From positions 1-57,370 of IMG/VR virus record IMGVR_UViG_3300042468_000162: a DNA stretch of 57,370 bases. The stretch is one strand, 5' to 3'. The DNA is from a virus. The translations under genes and the position numbers were made by a program. Position 1 is the stretch's first letter. Every line of letters starts with the position of its first letter. The notes beneath the pieces were generated by a model that searched no databases, was not told where the DNA came from, and saw only the letters and a program-made list of their open reading frames with translations. This document shows positions 48,088-56,712 of the stretch, piece by piece.

Positions 48088-48957
48088 ATGAACGCAACAC
48101 TCGACACCGTACTTCCCGCACTTCCACAGATCCTTGACTTCGATCCAGTGCGTGAGCCTCAGATCCGTAATGGTGTAGCTATCCGTAACCAGTACTGGGT
48201 AGTCAATCCTAACACAGACACCGTTATTGGTAACGGTAAGTCCATTCACAATCCCCAGAACTTCAGCAAGGTATGGGACAGTTTCCGTGAGGGGTTACTG
48301 CACTCAGGTCTGGATACGTCCGAGGCCGAGGTCAAGTTCAATGTCATCAAGGAAGGTGCAGCCATGGAAGCACAGATCGTACTGAAGCGTTACCAGTACG
48401 AACAAGTGCTTGGTGAACCTGCCAAGATGACCATGAGTTTCCGTGACTCACATGACCAGTCAATCCGTAGGCAGATCAGGGCTATGATCTATCGCCTAGC
48501 TTGCCTGAACGGTATGATTGCACCACGTGAGGCAGTTGGTATTGTACAGAAGCACACTACTTACAGTGATCCAGATACCGTAGGTAAGATTGCTTCCAAG
48601 TTCCCTGACCAATTGCTGAAAGATGCACAGGTCATGCGCTTGATGCAGGGTGTCAAGGTTCAACGTGCAGATGCCATTGATTTCCTTGAGCGTAACGTAG
48701 CTACCTATCCAACCAAGACAGGTACGAAGGTTAACAAGAAGTGGTTAGATCGTATCGTAGGTATTCACGATAGCTACAATATCCTAGGTGAGAATAGTTA
48801 TCATTTGTACAATACTCTCACTCACATCAGTACTCACGTGGAATCACGCACTGCTGATGTAGCTACCAAGCGTATCCGTATCGAGCAGGACATCGAGTCT
48901 GTGATTCGTGGTGAAGAGTTCCAGACTAGGTTTATGCCTGAATTGCTAGCTGCATAG
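48088..48957 (+). CDS. DUF932 phage/plasmid-like protein
   Basis: 289 residues, of the DUF932 type. Features: GVAIRNQYWVVNPNTDTVIG, VWDSFREGLLHSGLDTSEAE, QIVLKRYQYEQVLGEPAKMT, and the central RAMIYRLACLNGMIAPREAV characteristic of the family, with a C-terminal helical NSYHLYNTLTHISTHVESRT. Found in phages and plasmids; proposed to act around DNA, but its biochemistry is not established. Confidence 0.8.
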   Translation: MNATLDTVLPALPQILDFDPVREPQIRNGVAIRNQYWVVNPNTDTVIGNGKSIHNPQNFSKVWDSFREGLLHSGLDTSEAEVKFNVIKEGAAMEAQIVLKRYQYEQVLGEPAKMTMSFRDSHDQSIRRQIRAMIYRLACLNGMIAPREAVGIVQKHTTYSDPDTVGKIASKFPDQLLKDAQVMRLMQGVKVQRADAIDFLERNVATYPTKTGTKVNKKWLDRIVGIHDSYNILGENSYHLYNTLTHISTHVESRTADVATKRIRIEQDIESVIRGEEFQTRFMPELLAA

Positions 48958-48967
48958 GAGAGTAGAC

Positions 48968-49117
48968 ATGAAGACGGGACATAGGCGTAGTCGTAACCCA
49001 GTAGCAAAGGACTTACGTACACCTAAGTACCGTCTTCGTGTACTCAAGGATAAGCGTAAGCAGTTGCAAGAAAAGCTTATTAAAAAGGAGATTGAAGATG
49101 CTAAGCAGGATGTTTGA
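48968..49117 (+). CDS. 49-residue basic protein (DUF7230-like)
   Basis: A short gene starting MKTGHRRSRNPVAKDLRTPK, then YRLRVLKDKRKQLQEKLIKK. The core RNPVAKxLRxPKYRxRVxKDKR is a small conserved phage family (DUF7230 in my recollection). AGGAG precedes it. Very basic, probably binding nucleic acid. It overlaps the next gene start at 49098. Confidence 0.75.
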   Translation: MKTGHRRSRNPVAKDLRTPKYRLRVLKDKRKQLQEKLIKKEIEDAKQDV

Positions 49118-49355
49118 TTTTATATTCTCATCCATGCAGGTAATATTAGTTGCCTCATGTATCTGTCTCATTGTCTTTTTCTTAATTGAAGCTGACAATA
49201 AGAATGTATCCGAACGTGTAGCACGTAATCTGTGTAAGCCTACGGAGGGACACTTGGTACGTGAACTAAATGATCGGGGTGATTACTTTTGTTACTCACG
49301 AAACAAAGATGGTAAGACATTCAATAGGGTTGTATTAAATACAGGAGAAAATTAA
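49098..49355 (+). CDS. Small membrane-anchored protein
   Basis: 85 residues. The start MLSRMFDFIFSSMQVILVAS runs into one transmembrane helix (VILVASCICLIVFFLIEAD), then a soluble domain with two Cys (NLCKPTEGH ... DYFCYSRN) that may form a disulphide in the periplasm. AAAGGAG precedes the ATG at 49098. It is one base from the next gene. A lysis or superinfection role is possible; nothing proves it. Confidence 0.65.
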   Translation: MLSRMFDFIFSSMQVILVASCICLIVFFLIEADNKNVSERVARNLCKPTEGHLVRELNDRGDYFCYSRNKDGKTFNRVVLNTGEN

Positions 49356-49750
49356 TGGCTGAAGTAGCGAGTATTGTAGAGCATGAAGATGGCAGTGTTA
49401 CCCTGACCTTGGACATGACAAGTGAGGAGACATCTACCTTACTTTCATGGGCACTGAAGGAAGCAATTAACAATGCGATTAAGATGGACAAAGAGTACCA
49501 ATGGAGTGCTACACAGAAGGATAGCAAAAGCATTGTGAGATACAGACAAGGATCTGCACATTGGGAAGATGATGATCACATATCTGTGTATGCATTAGAT
49601 CATCCCAAGTATGGTGAAGGTATCACAAGAACTTCCACTGTACTACGTGTTAGAGCCACTGCCTTTGGTGGCATTTATGAAACAAGGAATTCTATCTATG
49701 TCCCAGATCAATACACCCCAAAGCACACCAACACCAACGATGAAGCATAA
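49355..49750 (+). CDS. Hypothetical protein
   Basis: 131 residues, acidic. The start MAEVASIVEHEDGSVTLTLD is a beta pair, followed by a helix EETSTLLSWALKEAINNAIK and a beta C-terminus. AGGAG precedes the ATG. Its last part overlaps the start of the next gene by 53 bases. Not recognised. Confidence 0.65.
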   Translation: MAEVASIVEHEDGSVTLTLDMTSEETSTLLSWALKEAINNAIKMDKEYQWSATQKDSKSIVRYRQGSAHWEDDDHISVYALDHPKYGEGITRTSTVLRVRATAFGGIYETRNSIYVPDQYTPKHTNTNDEA

Positions 49751-50207
49751 TTACCTGTCCGTAGCATACCGATTTGGACAGACTAATAACCACTGGTACG
49801 TAGTTTACTTAGGTGATGACCAAGCGAAGGCTATGGCATTAGCTGAGGATGAAGTAGCAGAACGTGGTGGTAAGTACGGTGTAGCTACCTTTAAAGTACC
49901 CGATACACATGTACCTGAAGTGTCTTATAAAACCATGCTTTGCTACTTCCCATCTGCAGCCAATGAACGTGTGCCCTATCATACCTACAGGTACGATGAA
50001 CTCATGGATATGGGTATGATCCTAGAGGATTACATGCAAGGACATGTGTACAGGATTGAAGAGACTAATCCACAGACACCTGCATTTGTGGAGAAGGTAG
50101 GCATTGAACCCGATGCAATTGTAGTCAAGGAAGCTACTCGTAGGAAGGAGAAGTACGCTATGCTTACCCAGGCACAGATACAAAGGCTTGCTATCTACAC
50201 TGACTAA
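49698..50207 (+). CDS. Hypothetical protein
   Basis: 169 residues if the ATG at 49698 is used (AAGGA upstream); an ATG at 49740 (MKHNYLSVAYRF) would shorten it by 14 residues and reduce the overlap with the gene before. It contains VAYRFGQTNNHWYVVYLGDD and a metal- or ligand-like YFPSAANERVPYHTYRYDEL. Not recognised. Confidence 0.6.
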   Translation: MSQINTPQSTPTPTMKHNYLSVAYRFGQTNNHWYVVYLGDDQAKAMALAEDEVAERGGKYGVATFKVPDTHVPEVSYKTMLCYFPSAANERVPYHTYRYDELMDMGMILEDYMQGHVYRIEETNPQTPAFVEKVGIEPDAIVVKEATRRKEKYAMLTQAQIQRLAIYTD

Positions 50208-50215
50208 TCATTATT

Positions 50216-51202
50216 GTGAACAATAAACTATTCATTAGCATTGCTAGCTATAATGATCCTTTGTTGTGGTTTACGGTGAAAGATGCCTACGATAAAGCTA
50301 CACACAAAGACCAGTTAGTCTTTGGTATCTTTGATCAATCGCCGTATCCACAGCATGTAAGATTGAATAAGCTACCTTTCCACAAGCAGATCAAGTATGT
50401 ACACATACATACTATGGATGCTAGGGGTGCATGTTGGGCTAGAGCAGTGACACAAACACTGCTAGCAGATGAAAGGTACTTCATGCAGATAGATTCACAT
50501 ACGTGGTTTGAGCGAGGGTGGGATGACTTTTGCATACGTATGCTACATGCACCTGTCGTTAAGAATCTTAAGCGTGTGTACACTTCCTACCCACGTGCCT
50601 TTGAGTTTAAGGATAAGATACCTGTATCTGTAGCACAGTCGAGTGATCTCATTCATATCTTTCCCAAGGAAGGTGTGACACTTAAAGATAACACACCTGC
50701 TATTGAGTTTGCTTCCGCATTCCATAGTATTAAAGACAACATACTTGCACACCACATAGCAGGTGGTTTTATATTTAGCTTCAGTCAGTTCGCCCGTGAA
50801 GTACCCTATGATCCTAACCTATACTTTTTAGGTGAAGAGCAGACACTTGCAGTGAGGGCATGGACACACGGTTGGGATCTTATACACCCACCCTATGTGC
50901 CTTTGTATCACTACTATGGAAGAGAGACAGAGGCTAGACACTGGACTGATGGAGAGAATGAACAACGCACTGTGCCCTGGTGGGAGTTTGCAAAACAAGC
51001 TGATCAACGTATGGCAGATATGCTTTATCACGGAAAGGATTTAGGTGCATATGGTCTAGGTACAGTAAGAACACTAGCTGACTTCGCATTGTTTTGTGGT
51101 ATTGATTATGAGGCAAAGACCATAGACTTTGAGAAAGCTAAAAATATTAATAAGGTGTATGTCATACCGCAGTTTTATAAGGAACCTATTGATGAAAGTT
51201 AA
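50216..51202 (+). CDS. Glycosyltransferase of the GlcNAc-transferase (GT60-like) family
   Basis: 328 residues. NKLFISIASYNDPLLWFTVK, the donor-site ARGACWARAVTQTLL, YFMQIDSHTWFERGWD with a DxH-type metal motif, and HIAGGFIFSFSQF and YLFLGEEQTLAVRAWTHGWD-type blocks match the Skp1-type GlcNAc transferase family known from eukaryotes and some bacteria and phages. The likely role is modification of phage or host surface glycans or nucleotides. It uses a GTG start at 50216 because no ATG is available; no strong ribosome site is visible. Confidence 0.8.
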   Translation: MNNKLFISIASYNDPLLWFTVKDAYDKATHKDQLVFGIFDQSPYPQHVRLNKLPFHKQIKYVHIHTMDARGACWARAVTQTLLADERYFMQIDSHTWFERGWDDFCIRMLHAPVVKNLKRVYTSYPRAFEFKDKIPVSVAQSSDLIHIFPKEGVTLKDNTPAIEFASAFHSIKDNILAHHIAGGFIFSFSQFAREVPYDPNLYFLGEEQTLAVRAWTHGWDLIHPPYVPLYHYYGRETEARHWTDGENEQRTVPWWEFAKQADQRMADMLYHGKDLGAYGLGTVRTLADFALFCGIDYEAKTIDFEKAKNINKVYVIPQFYKEPIDES

Positions 51203-51863
51203 ATTGATTTCGTATACATATGTAAACACAGGAGCATTTGTAGATGACGATGGCGTTTATACAGGACATCCCCAAACGATTAAGGAATTGGTTGCGTACT
51301 GCGCTCGTGTCTCGAATCCATCCAATCAATTCAACAGCAGAACCGCAGACAAACTACTGGAGTACCTCATTGAACATAAGCACTGGTCGCCTTTCGAGAT
51401 GGTCAACCTCTGCCTTGAAATCACTACCACCAGAGACATTGCAAGGCAGATCCTCAGACATAGATCCTTTAGCTTCCAAGAGTTTAGCCAACGATATGCT
51501 GACCCAACTAAAGAACTCGCATTTGTACTTAGAGAAGCAAGGCTACAAGACAAATCTAACCGACAGAATTCTATTGAAACTAATGACAAAAGATTGCAAG
51601 AAGTCTGGGAGTACCACCAACTCGCAGTGAAACATGCAGCATTGGATGCCTACAACTGGGCTATCAAGCATGGGTTAGCTAAGGAAGTTGCAAGGTCTGT
51701 GTTACCCGAAGGCATGATGGAATCTAGGATGTATATGAACGGTACATTGCGTAGTTGGTTACATTACCTAGACCTACGCACTAAGAATGGTACACAGAAA
51801 GAGCATGTAGAGGTAGCACTGGCATGTGCAGAGGCTATTGCTAGTGTCTTTCACTTGGAGTGA
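51192..51863 (+). CDS. thyX: Flavin-dependent thymidylate synthase
   Basis: 223 residues, the usual size for ThyX, which makes dTMP from dUMP using FAD and folate. The signature RHRSFSFQEFSQRY (RHRxxSxxxxSxRY) is complete near residues 90-103, and the C-terminal LPEGMMESRMYMNGTLRSWL binds substrate. The ATG at 51192 (MKVKLISYTY) overlaps the glycosyltransferase end by 11 bases. It supplies thymidylate alongside ribonucleotide reductase. Confidence 0.97.
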   Translation: MKVKLISYTYVNTGAFVDDDGVYTGHPQTIKELVAYCARVSNPSNQFNSRTADKLLEYLIEHKHWSPFEMVNLCLEITTTRDIARQILRHRSFSFQEFSQRYADPTKELAFVLREARLQDKSNRQNSIETNDKRLQEVWEYHQLAVKHAALDAYNWAIKHGLAKEVARSVLPEGMMESRMYMNGTLRSWLHYLDLRTKNGTQKEHVEVALACAEAIASVFHLE

Positions 51864-51872
51864 GGAGTTAAT

Positions 51873-52064
51873 ATGAACACAGATGACTTCGTTCGTATCG
51901 CTAGGTACACCCATGTGGGATCTATCTATGCCAATAAATCCCTTGTAGATTTTGCTGAAGCAATTGCCTATGAAGCTAGTGAAGATAGGCTAACTAATTG
52001 CATCAATGTATTGGAGAAGTATGGCATGAAGAAAGCTGCAGATATATTAAGAGGTGAAGGATGA
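51873..52064 (+). CDS. Small hypothetical protein
   Basis: 63 residues (MNTDDFVRIARYTHVGSIYA) with GGAGTT upstream. It resembles the N-terminal pattern of the next gene (MNREDIIRMAREAG), so the two may be distant relatives. ATGA overlap with the next gene. Function unknown. Confidence 0.65.
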   Translation: MNTDDFVRIARYTHVGSIYANKSLVDFAEAIAYEASEDRLTNCINVLEKYGMKKAADILRGEG

Positions 52065-52393
52065 ACAGAGAAGACATCATCCGCATGGCTAGGGAGGCTG
52101 GATTAGCTTACGGATCTGACGAAAAGCCATTAAGTTCTGTAACACGCTTCGCTGCCCTCATTGCTGCTGCCGAGCGTGAAAAAGTTGCCGCATGGATGAT
52201 GCGACAAGGCTACGCAACCGGCCACGGCGACACCGTGGAGGACTTGCTGAAAGAGCTTGAGTGGCAAATTGAAGAGCGCATAAGAAACGAGCGTGAGGCC
52301 GTGATAGCCATCGTGAACGACAACTCAGATAGCGATGGGGTGTGCTGCACAGATGATCTACTTGTTGCCATACGAGCAAGGGGAAACATATGA
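52061..52393 (+). CDS. Accessory phage protein (MNREDIIRMAREAGLAY family)
   Basis: 110 residues. The start MNREDIIRMAREAGLAYGSD and the middle FAALIAAAEREKVAAWMMRQ mark a family common in phages and prophages of Burkholderiales. From about base 52150 the composition is visibly richer in G and C than in the flanking genes. It ends in IRARG, a tail shared with the next gene. Function unknown. Confidence 0.75.
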   Translation: MNREDIIRMAREAGLAYGSDEKPLSSVTRFAALIAAAEREKVAAWMMRQGYATGHGDTVEDLLKELEWQIEERIRNEREAVIAIVNDNSDSDGVCCTDDLLVAIRARGNI

Positions 52394-52890
52394 ACATATA
52401 TCCATTCGCAGGGGAAATCAAAATGATTAAGGCAATTAAAGACGGGCAGGAAGTGGTTGAGTGGCAGCGGGTTGATCTTACCTACCACGCTGACGGGAAT
52501 GTGGGTATCGGCACTCCACCGGATGCGTCTGCGCCGCTGGTGATGGGTGAGCCTGTTGAGCGTATACGTTTCATAATGAGCAATCAAGAACCAGAAGCGC
52601 ATGTGTTCGCTCATCCAACAACCGAATGGGCACGAGTTGACAAAGACTTAAACGTCACCCATCTCGACATGGAGTTATGCGCTAAAGGCCCGCAGAATGT
52701 TTATACAGCCCTGGCACTTGCTATCTGGAACAAGGCGATTGCACAAGAGCGTGAGGCGTGTGCGAAGGTGTGTGAGGATATTCCTTTGCCAAAAGATTCA
52801 GAAGCATTGACGCATCTGCCAACGATTGAGAGATGCGCCGCCGCCATACGAGCAAGGGGCGAAGCCGAGTACGGAAGGGGTGAAGGATGA
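52390..52890 (+). CDS. Accessory phage protein, GC-rich island
   Basis: 166 residues starting with an ATGA overlap; an internal ATG at 52423 (MIKAIKDGQEVVEWQ) with AGGGGAAA upstream is also possible. It contains DGQEVVEWQRVDLTYHADGN, a QEREACAKVCEDIPLP block and a C-terminal TIERCAAAIRARGEAEYG, typical of mosaic accessory proteins in phages of beta-proteobacteria. It is part of the composition-shifted island at 52150-52890. Function unknown. Confidence 0.7.
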   Translation: MNIYPFAGEIKMIKAIKDGQEVVEWQRVDLTYHADGNVGIGTPPDASAPLVMGEPVERIRFIMSNQEPEAHVFAHPTTEWARVDKDLNVTHLDMELCAKGPQNVYTALALAIWNKAIAQEREACAKVCEDIPLPKDSEALTHLPTIERCAAAIRARGEAEYGRGEG

Positions 52891-53192
52891 ACCACACTCA
52901 AATCATACAAGCTGTAACTGCCACACCATTAACTGCTATCGATCTACAAAAGAAGTTTAAAGTACCACATGCCCGTGTAGTAGCTGTATTACAGTACATG
53001 CGTAAGCAAAACATGGTCATTGCAGTTAAGGTAGGTACTAAGTGGGCATGGACAGTGCCCGACTATGTACCCGAAGAAGCTGTCATTACGCAGCCTGAGT
53101 CTAAGAAAGAACGTATGAAGTTCCTATCAACTGTATTCAACAATTGGGGTAGGCAATCACATGAGGCAAGCCAAACGAACACGGATAGCTGA
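52887..53192 (+). CDS. Winged-helix DNA-binding protein
   Basis: 101 residues with a clear winged HTH: HTQIIQAVTATPLTAIDLQK, KFKVPHARVVAVLQYMRKQN and the wing VIAVKVGTKWAWTV, followed by a flexible acidic/basic tail. It is the only obvious DNA-binding regulator I can see beside the integrase gene, which it overlaps by 32 bases. It could act as excisionase or repressor, or control early genes. Confidence 0.7.
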   Translation: MNHTQIIQAVTATPLTAIDLQKKFKVPHARVVAVLQYMRKQNMVIAVKVGTKWAWTVPDYVPEEAVITQPESKKERMKFLSTVFNNWGRQSHEASQTNTDS

Positions 53193-54081
53193 TGCAGTAG
53201 AGCAGTACTACAAGTCACTTGAGTACCGATCACTCTCTCCACAAGCACAGAAAGATTATCGGTACTGTCTTAACACTTTCTTACAGACACCTCTCATGGG
53301 CAGGAAGGTAGAGGTTATGTACCTACAAACACTTACTACACCCTTAGCCCAACGTGCATACAACACTTGGGCTGAGAGAGGTGTACCTTTTGCTAATCAC
53401 ACCATGTCAGCTGCCTCTGTAGTATTCAATCATGCCATACGTCTGGGATACTGTGAGATAAATCCCTTCAGCAAGGTACTTAGAAGGCCCCACAAGCCAC
53501 GCAAAGTAGTCTGGACTAGGGAGGATATCACCCGCTTCCTAAACGTGGCTTATAGCTCGTTTAATACCCGTTCTGTGGGATTGATAGTTCAGATGGCATA
53601 CGAGTGGTGTCAGAGACTTGGGGATATGTCCAATCTTAAGTGGACTAACTACAATTTTGATACTAAAGTACTATCACTTGAGCAGTCAAAGCGTAGGGCT
53701 AGGGTAGAGTTACCTACAACGGAGGAGTTACATGAGATGTTAGTGCAGCAGAAGCAGGAAGTAGGCACAGATTATGTAGCTCCTCAGTGCCATAGCAATA
53801 GGATCTTTAACAAGCCTTACGATAAGTTTCAATTGGCACTCGTGGCAAGGAAAGTGATACGTAAGGCAGGGTTACCTGAAGAGCTACAGATTATGGATAT
53901 GAGAAGGACAGGCACGATGGAGATGGTCGATGCAGGTGTTTCGTTACCACAAATCATGTCAGTGACAGGACATGTAAGTCCTGGTTCAGTAACCCCTTAC
54001 ATGAAGAACACTTTGACAAGTGCTAAAAATGCTGCTAAGCTTCGCTTCACCAACACGGACAGTGTACATTTAAATGATTAA
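53161..54081 (+). CDS. Tyrosine recombinase / integrase
   Basis: 306 residues with an N-terminal SAM-like domain (SLSPQAQKDYRYCLNTFLQT) and a catalytic domain. Visible active-site residues: Arg in WCQRLGDMSNLKW (about 149), Lys in LEQSKRRARVELP, Arg in MDMRRTGTMEM, His in SVTGHVSPGS (about 271) and Tyr in VTPYMKNTL (about 280). The position normally held by His before RxxR-like motif (HDLRRT) is Met here. The gene lies inside the replication block, not beside an obvious att site. It may integrate the phage or resolve genome multimers. Confidence 0.9.
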   Translation: MRQAKRTRIADAVEQYYKSLEYRSLSPQAQKDYRYCLNTFLQTPLMGRKVEVMYLQTLTTPLAQRAYNTWAERGVPFANHTMSAASVVFNHAIRLGYCEINPFSKVLRRPHKPRKVVWTREDITRFLNVAYSSFNTRSVGLIVQMAYEWCQRLGDMSNLKWTNYNFDTKVLSLEQSKRRARVELPTTEELHEMLVQQKQEVGTDYVAPQCHSNRIFNKPYDKFQLALVARKVIRKAGLPEELQIMDMRRTGTMEMVDAGVSLPQIMSVTGHVSPGSVTPYMKNTLTSAKNAAKLRFTNTDSVHLND

Positions 54082-54910
54082 TATAAAAGACTATGTATCT
54101 AATTTAGATTTATACATAGGTCAAACATATAGAAGTACATGTCCAGTGTGTAGTAGAAAGAATACATTTACAGTTACTAATGATAACGGTACACTTGTAT
54201 GGAATTGTTATGCTAATAGCTGTACATTGAGAGGTAAGTTAGGTGTAGGTTTACGTGTAGAAGATATACGTAAACTTATACATGGCAGTAAAGATAAAGA
54301 AGATATACCCTTTGTACTACCTGAATGGATCGTTAAAGACCATGAACACATTCAAACATTTCGTAGGCAGAACTGTATCCCCGACACCGTGGAACTACGC
54401 TTCGATATCCGAGATAGTCGAATTGTATTTACAGTCATGGACAGAGGTAAGATGGTTGATGCTGTCGGAAGACATTATTCCCCAGAGGGGGGTGGAAGGA
54501 TCTTTAATGCACCATCTGTTCGCCGTACCCCGAAGTGGAAAAGGTATGGCAATTCTCGCAGAGCGTACACTTGCGGGGAAAGTTCTACAATTATCCTCGT
54601 TGAAGACTGTGTTTCAGCTACCCAAGCATTGCACTTTCAATGCACAGGATTCGCTATCATGGGGACAGCCTTACTTAGGGAACACATTGAGCAACTACAA
54701 GGTTACTCACGTGTCATAGTGGCACTTGACCCCGATGCAATGGCTAAGACTGTTGCATACACCAGAGAACTCAAGTCACATGGCATTGACGCATATGCAT
54801 TGAAGCTGTATGATGACTTGAAATATCGCCAACCCCAGGACATGCAACGTGTCCACTCATTGATTGAGAGTAAAGATGGAACATGCCTTACTGAAGAGCC
54901 TACTCGATAA
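54074..54910 (+). CDS. DNA primase (zinc-binding and TOPRIM)
   Basis: 278 residues. N-terminal zinc site C23, C26, C45, C50 (TCPVC ... WNCYANSC), then a TOPRIM-type domain with IILVEDCVSA (catalytic Glu) and RVIVALDPDAMAKT (DxD). It makes primers for the lagging strand. It corresponds to the N-terminal half of T7 gp4, and the helicase half is the separate next gene, whose start overlaps by 35 bases. Confidence 0.92.
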   Translation: MINIKDYVSNLDLYIGQTYRSTCPVCSRKNTFTVTNDNGTLVWNCYANSCTLRGKLGVGLRVEDIRKLIHGSKDKEDIPFVLPEWIVKDHEHIQTFRRQNCIPDTVELRFDIRDSRIVFTVMDRGKMVDAVGRHYSPEGGGRIFNAPSVRRTPKWKRYGNSRRAYTCGESSTIILVEDCVSATQALHFQCTGFAIMGTALLREHIEQLQGYSRVIVALDPDAMAKTVAYTRELKSHGIDAYALKLYDDLKYRQPQDMQRVHSLIESKDGTCLTEEPTR

Positions 54911-56102
54911 AGATTTCTACGATGAAACACGAGGGGCTAAGTGTCCCGACAAGATCTTTAGCAAGGATCTACGCAAGATAAAACAACTCATTGACAGTGC
55001 CATGGAAGAGTACCAACGGGACATAACTCCAGAGGAACTAGAGGCTCTGTACTTCACCGAGAATCCCACACTTACAACGGCACAGAAACATGCCATGCAT
55101 CTTGAGTTTAAAAAGATACATGGAAGTTCTGCCATGGGTGCAGATGTAGCACAGAAAATAATCAGTAACCTGTTCAGACAGCTAGTAGGTGAGGAGGTAG
55201 CTAACCTAGGATTCCAGTATGTGAATGGTGAACAGAGCACCATGGAACCACTGAGGCAGATCCTTGATAACTATCAGGATGATTTCACCCCACAGATAAG
55301 AGTTAATTACGTAGACAATAGCATTGATAACCTGTTACAAAAGGCAGCTAGCAATACCAAGTGGAGATTCAACATACCTTCATTGTTTAATTCAGTGCAA
55401 GGCTTAGACAACGGTATGCTGTTTGTGATCGGTGCTAGATCTAACGTGGGTAAGTCAAGCTTTCACAGTACCTTATGTGCCTCACCCCATGGATGGGCAT
55501 CACAAGAAGCACGTATACTAGTCTTGTGCAATGAGGAGAAACCAGAGCGAGTGGCTAGCAGGTACATGACAGCAGCTACAGGTATGACCATGACACAGAT
55601 AGCTGCTGACAAGGCACAGGCACACAGGCTTTATGATCCCATAAAAGATAATATAAAGTTTGTAGATGCTACAGGTAAGACCATGCGATGGGCAGAGTCA
55701 GTGATCAAGACACACAAGCCTGACATTGTAGTGCTTGACATTGGATCTAAGTTCGCTGAAGATGGTGCATCTACTCAAGATCCTGCAGTACTTAAAGCCA
55801 ATGCAGTGTATGCAAGAAACATTGGGAAGATGTACGGTTGCCTTGTAGTTTATTGCACACAGTTATCTGCTGAGGCTGAAGGTAAGATCGTTCTATCTCA
55901 AGCCATGATCGAAGGTAGTAAGACAGGACTTGCAGGAGAGAGTGACCTAATGATTTTAATTGCACGTAATCCTCCATTGCAGGACTCTACAGATGGAGAT
56001 GATGGGCAGAGGCACTTGAACATTGTAAAGAATAAGATCAATGGTATACACCGAATCATCCATGCAGAGTTTGATTATTCCACTGGAGTGTACTTCTCAT
56101 GA
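54876..56102 (+). CDS. Replicative DNA helicase (DnaB/T7 gp4 type)
   Basis: 408 residues. RecA-like core with Walker A IGARSNVGKSSF near residues 183-194, ILVLCNEEKPERVASRY after it, Walker B DIVVLDIGSKF, and arginine/sensor region VVYCTQLSAEAEG ... NKINGIHR. It is the hexameric 5'-3' helicase that works with the primase encoded upstream. The N-terminal 150 residues are a helical domain with no zinc finger. I start at the ATG at 54876 (MEHALLKSLLD); a longer GTG-like start is less likely. It overlaps the next gene by four bases. Confidence 0.93.
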   Translation: MEHALLKSLLDKDFYDETRGAKCPDKIFSKDLRKIKQLIDSAMEEYQRDITPEELEALYFTENPTLTTAQKHAMHLEFKKIHGSSAMGADVAQKIISNLFRQLVGEEVANLGFQYVNGEQSTMEPLRQILDNYQDDFTPQIRVNYVDNSIDNLLQKAASNTKWRFNIPSLFNSVQGLDNGMLFVIGARSNVGKSSFHSTLCASPHGWASQEARILVLCNEEKPERVASRYMTAATGMTMTQIAADKAQAHRLYDPIKDNIKFVDATGKTMRWAESVIKTHKPDIVVLDIGSKFAEDGASTQDPAVLKANAVYARNIGKMYGCLVVYCTQLSAEAEGKIVLSQAMIEGSKTGLAGESDLMILIARNPPLQDSTDGDDGQRHLNIVKNKINGIHRIIHAEFDYSTGVYFS

Positions 56103-56329
56103 ATAAAAGTATTGAAAATCAGGCAAGGTGGTATGCAATCAAGGTATTGCTAGGGTATCTAGTGCCTATTGTATTGTTTGGTATCTTTGCCTACATAGAT
56201 GCAAAGCTACTTTTGATAGCCCTAACTGCAGTGTTTGTAGGATTTATATGTGCAGGTATTTATCGTGATTACTACAACGAGAAGCTAGAGGAGTTAAAGA
56301 ATGAACACAAGAATCAAGGAACTTGCTGA
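56099..56329 (+). CDS. Small membrane protein with two helices
   Basis: 76 residues (MNKSIENQARWYAIKVLLGY) with two hydrophobic helices (VLLGYLVPIVLFGIFAYID and LLIALTAVFVGFICAGIY) and a charged C-terminus (YYNEKLEELKNEHKNQG). ATGA overlap with the helicase. Similar two-helix proteins occur in phage accessory regions; function unknown. Confidence 0.65.
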   Translation: MNKSIENQARWYAIKVLLGYLVPIVLFGIFAYIDAKLLLIALTAVFVGFICAGIYRDYYNEKLEELKNEHKNQGTC

Positions 56330-56507
56330 ACAGGCTGGATTTCAATACATCAAAGATGAAGGTATCGGCTGGGCGGGGAATCATAATGCTAGTTTGCCAA
56401 AGTTTGCCGAGTTGATTGCTGCTGAAGTTATCAGCAAGGCTGAAGATTATGGTCTTGGATGTGATGCTGTCGAGCAATTGAAAGAAGATTTCGGAGTTGA
56501 AGAATGA
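56301..56507 (+). CDS. Small phage protein
   Basis: 68 residues (MNTRIKELAEQAGFQYIKDE) with the recurring phage pattern IKELAEQAGF ... LPKFAELIAAEVISKAEDY, a family seen in many phages of Gram-negative hosts. It overlaps the membrane gene before it. Here the composition turns richer in G and C, marking the accessory cassette island. Function unknown. Confidence 0.75.
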   Translation: MNTRIKELAEQAGFQYIKDEGIGWAGNHNASLPKFAELIAAEVISKAEDYGLGCDAVEQLKEDFGVEE

Positions 56508-56710
56508 CTGTAGATACTTACACACGAAAAGCCAAGTTCACTGAACTTAAACCGTACGATACATTTGCTAGTGCAGATGACTTTATGGAAGTCTGTGAGT
56601 GGCACAATGGTGAAGGGTTTGATGTCACCATAAACAATCGTGTTGTTTCATTCACTTTGGGACAGTGGGAATGCCTACAAGTGTTGGTGAATTACAAGGA
56701 GTCAGTTTAA
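56504..56710 (+). CDS. Small phage protein (EWHNGEGFDVTI family)
   Basis: 68 residues (MTVDTYTRKAKFTELKPYDT) with DFMEVCEWHNGEGFDVTINN followed by SFTLGQWECLQVLVNYK, a conserved short phage pattern. ATGA overlap with the gene before. Function unknown. Confidence 0.75.
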   Translation: MTVDTYTRKAKFTELKPYDTFASADDFMEVCEWHNGEGFDVTINNRVVSFTLGQWECLQVLVNYKESV

Positions 56711-56712
56711 TC

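Noticed and set aside
53161-54081. attP site near the integrase
   Set aside because: I could not find a tRNA-like segment or repeated core word next to the gene, so no attachment site is claimed.
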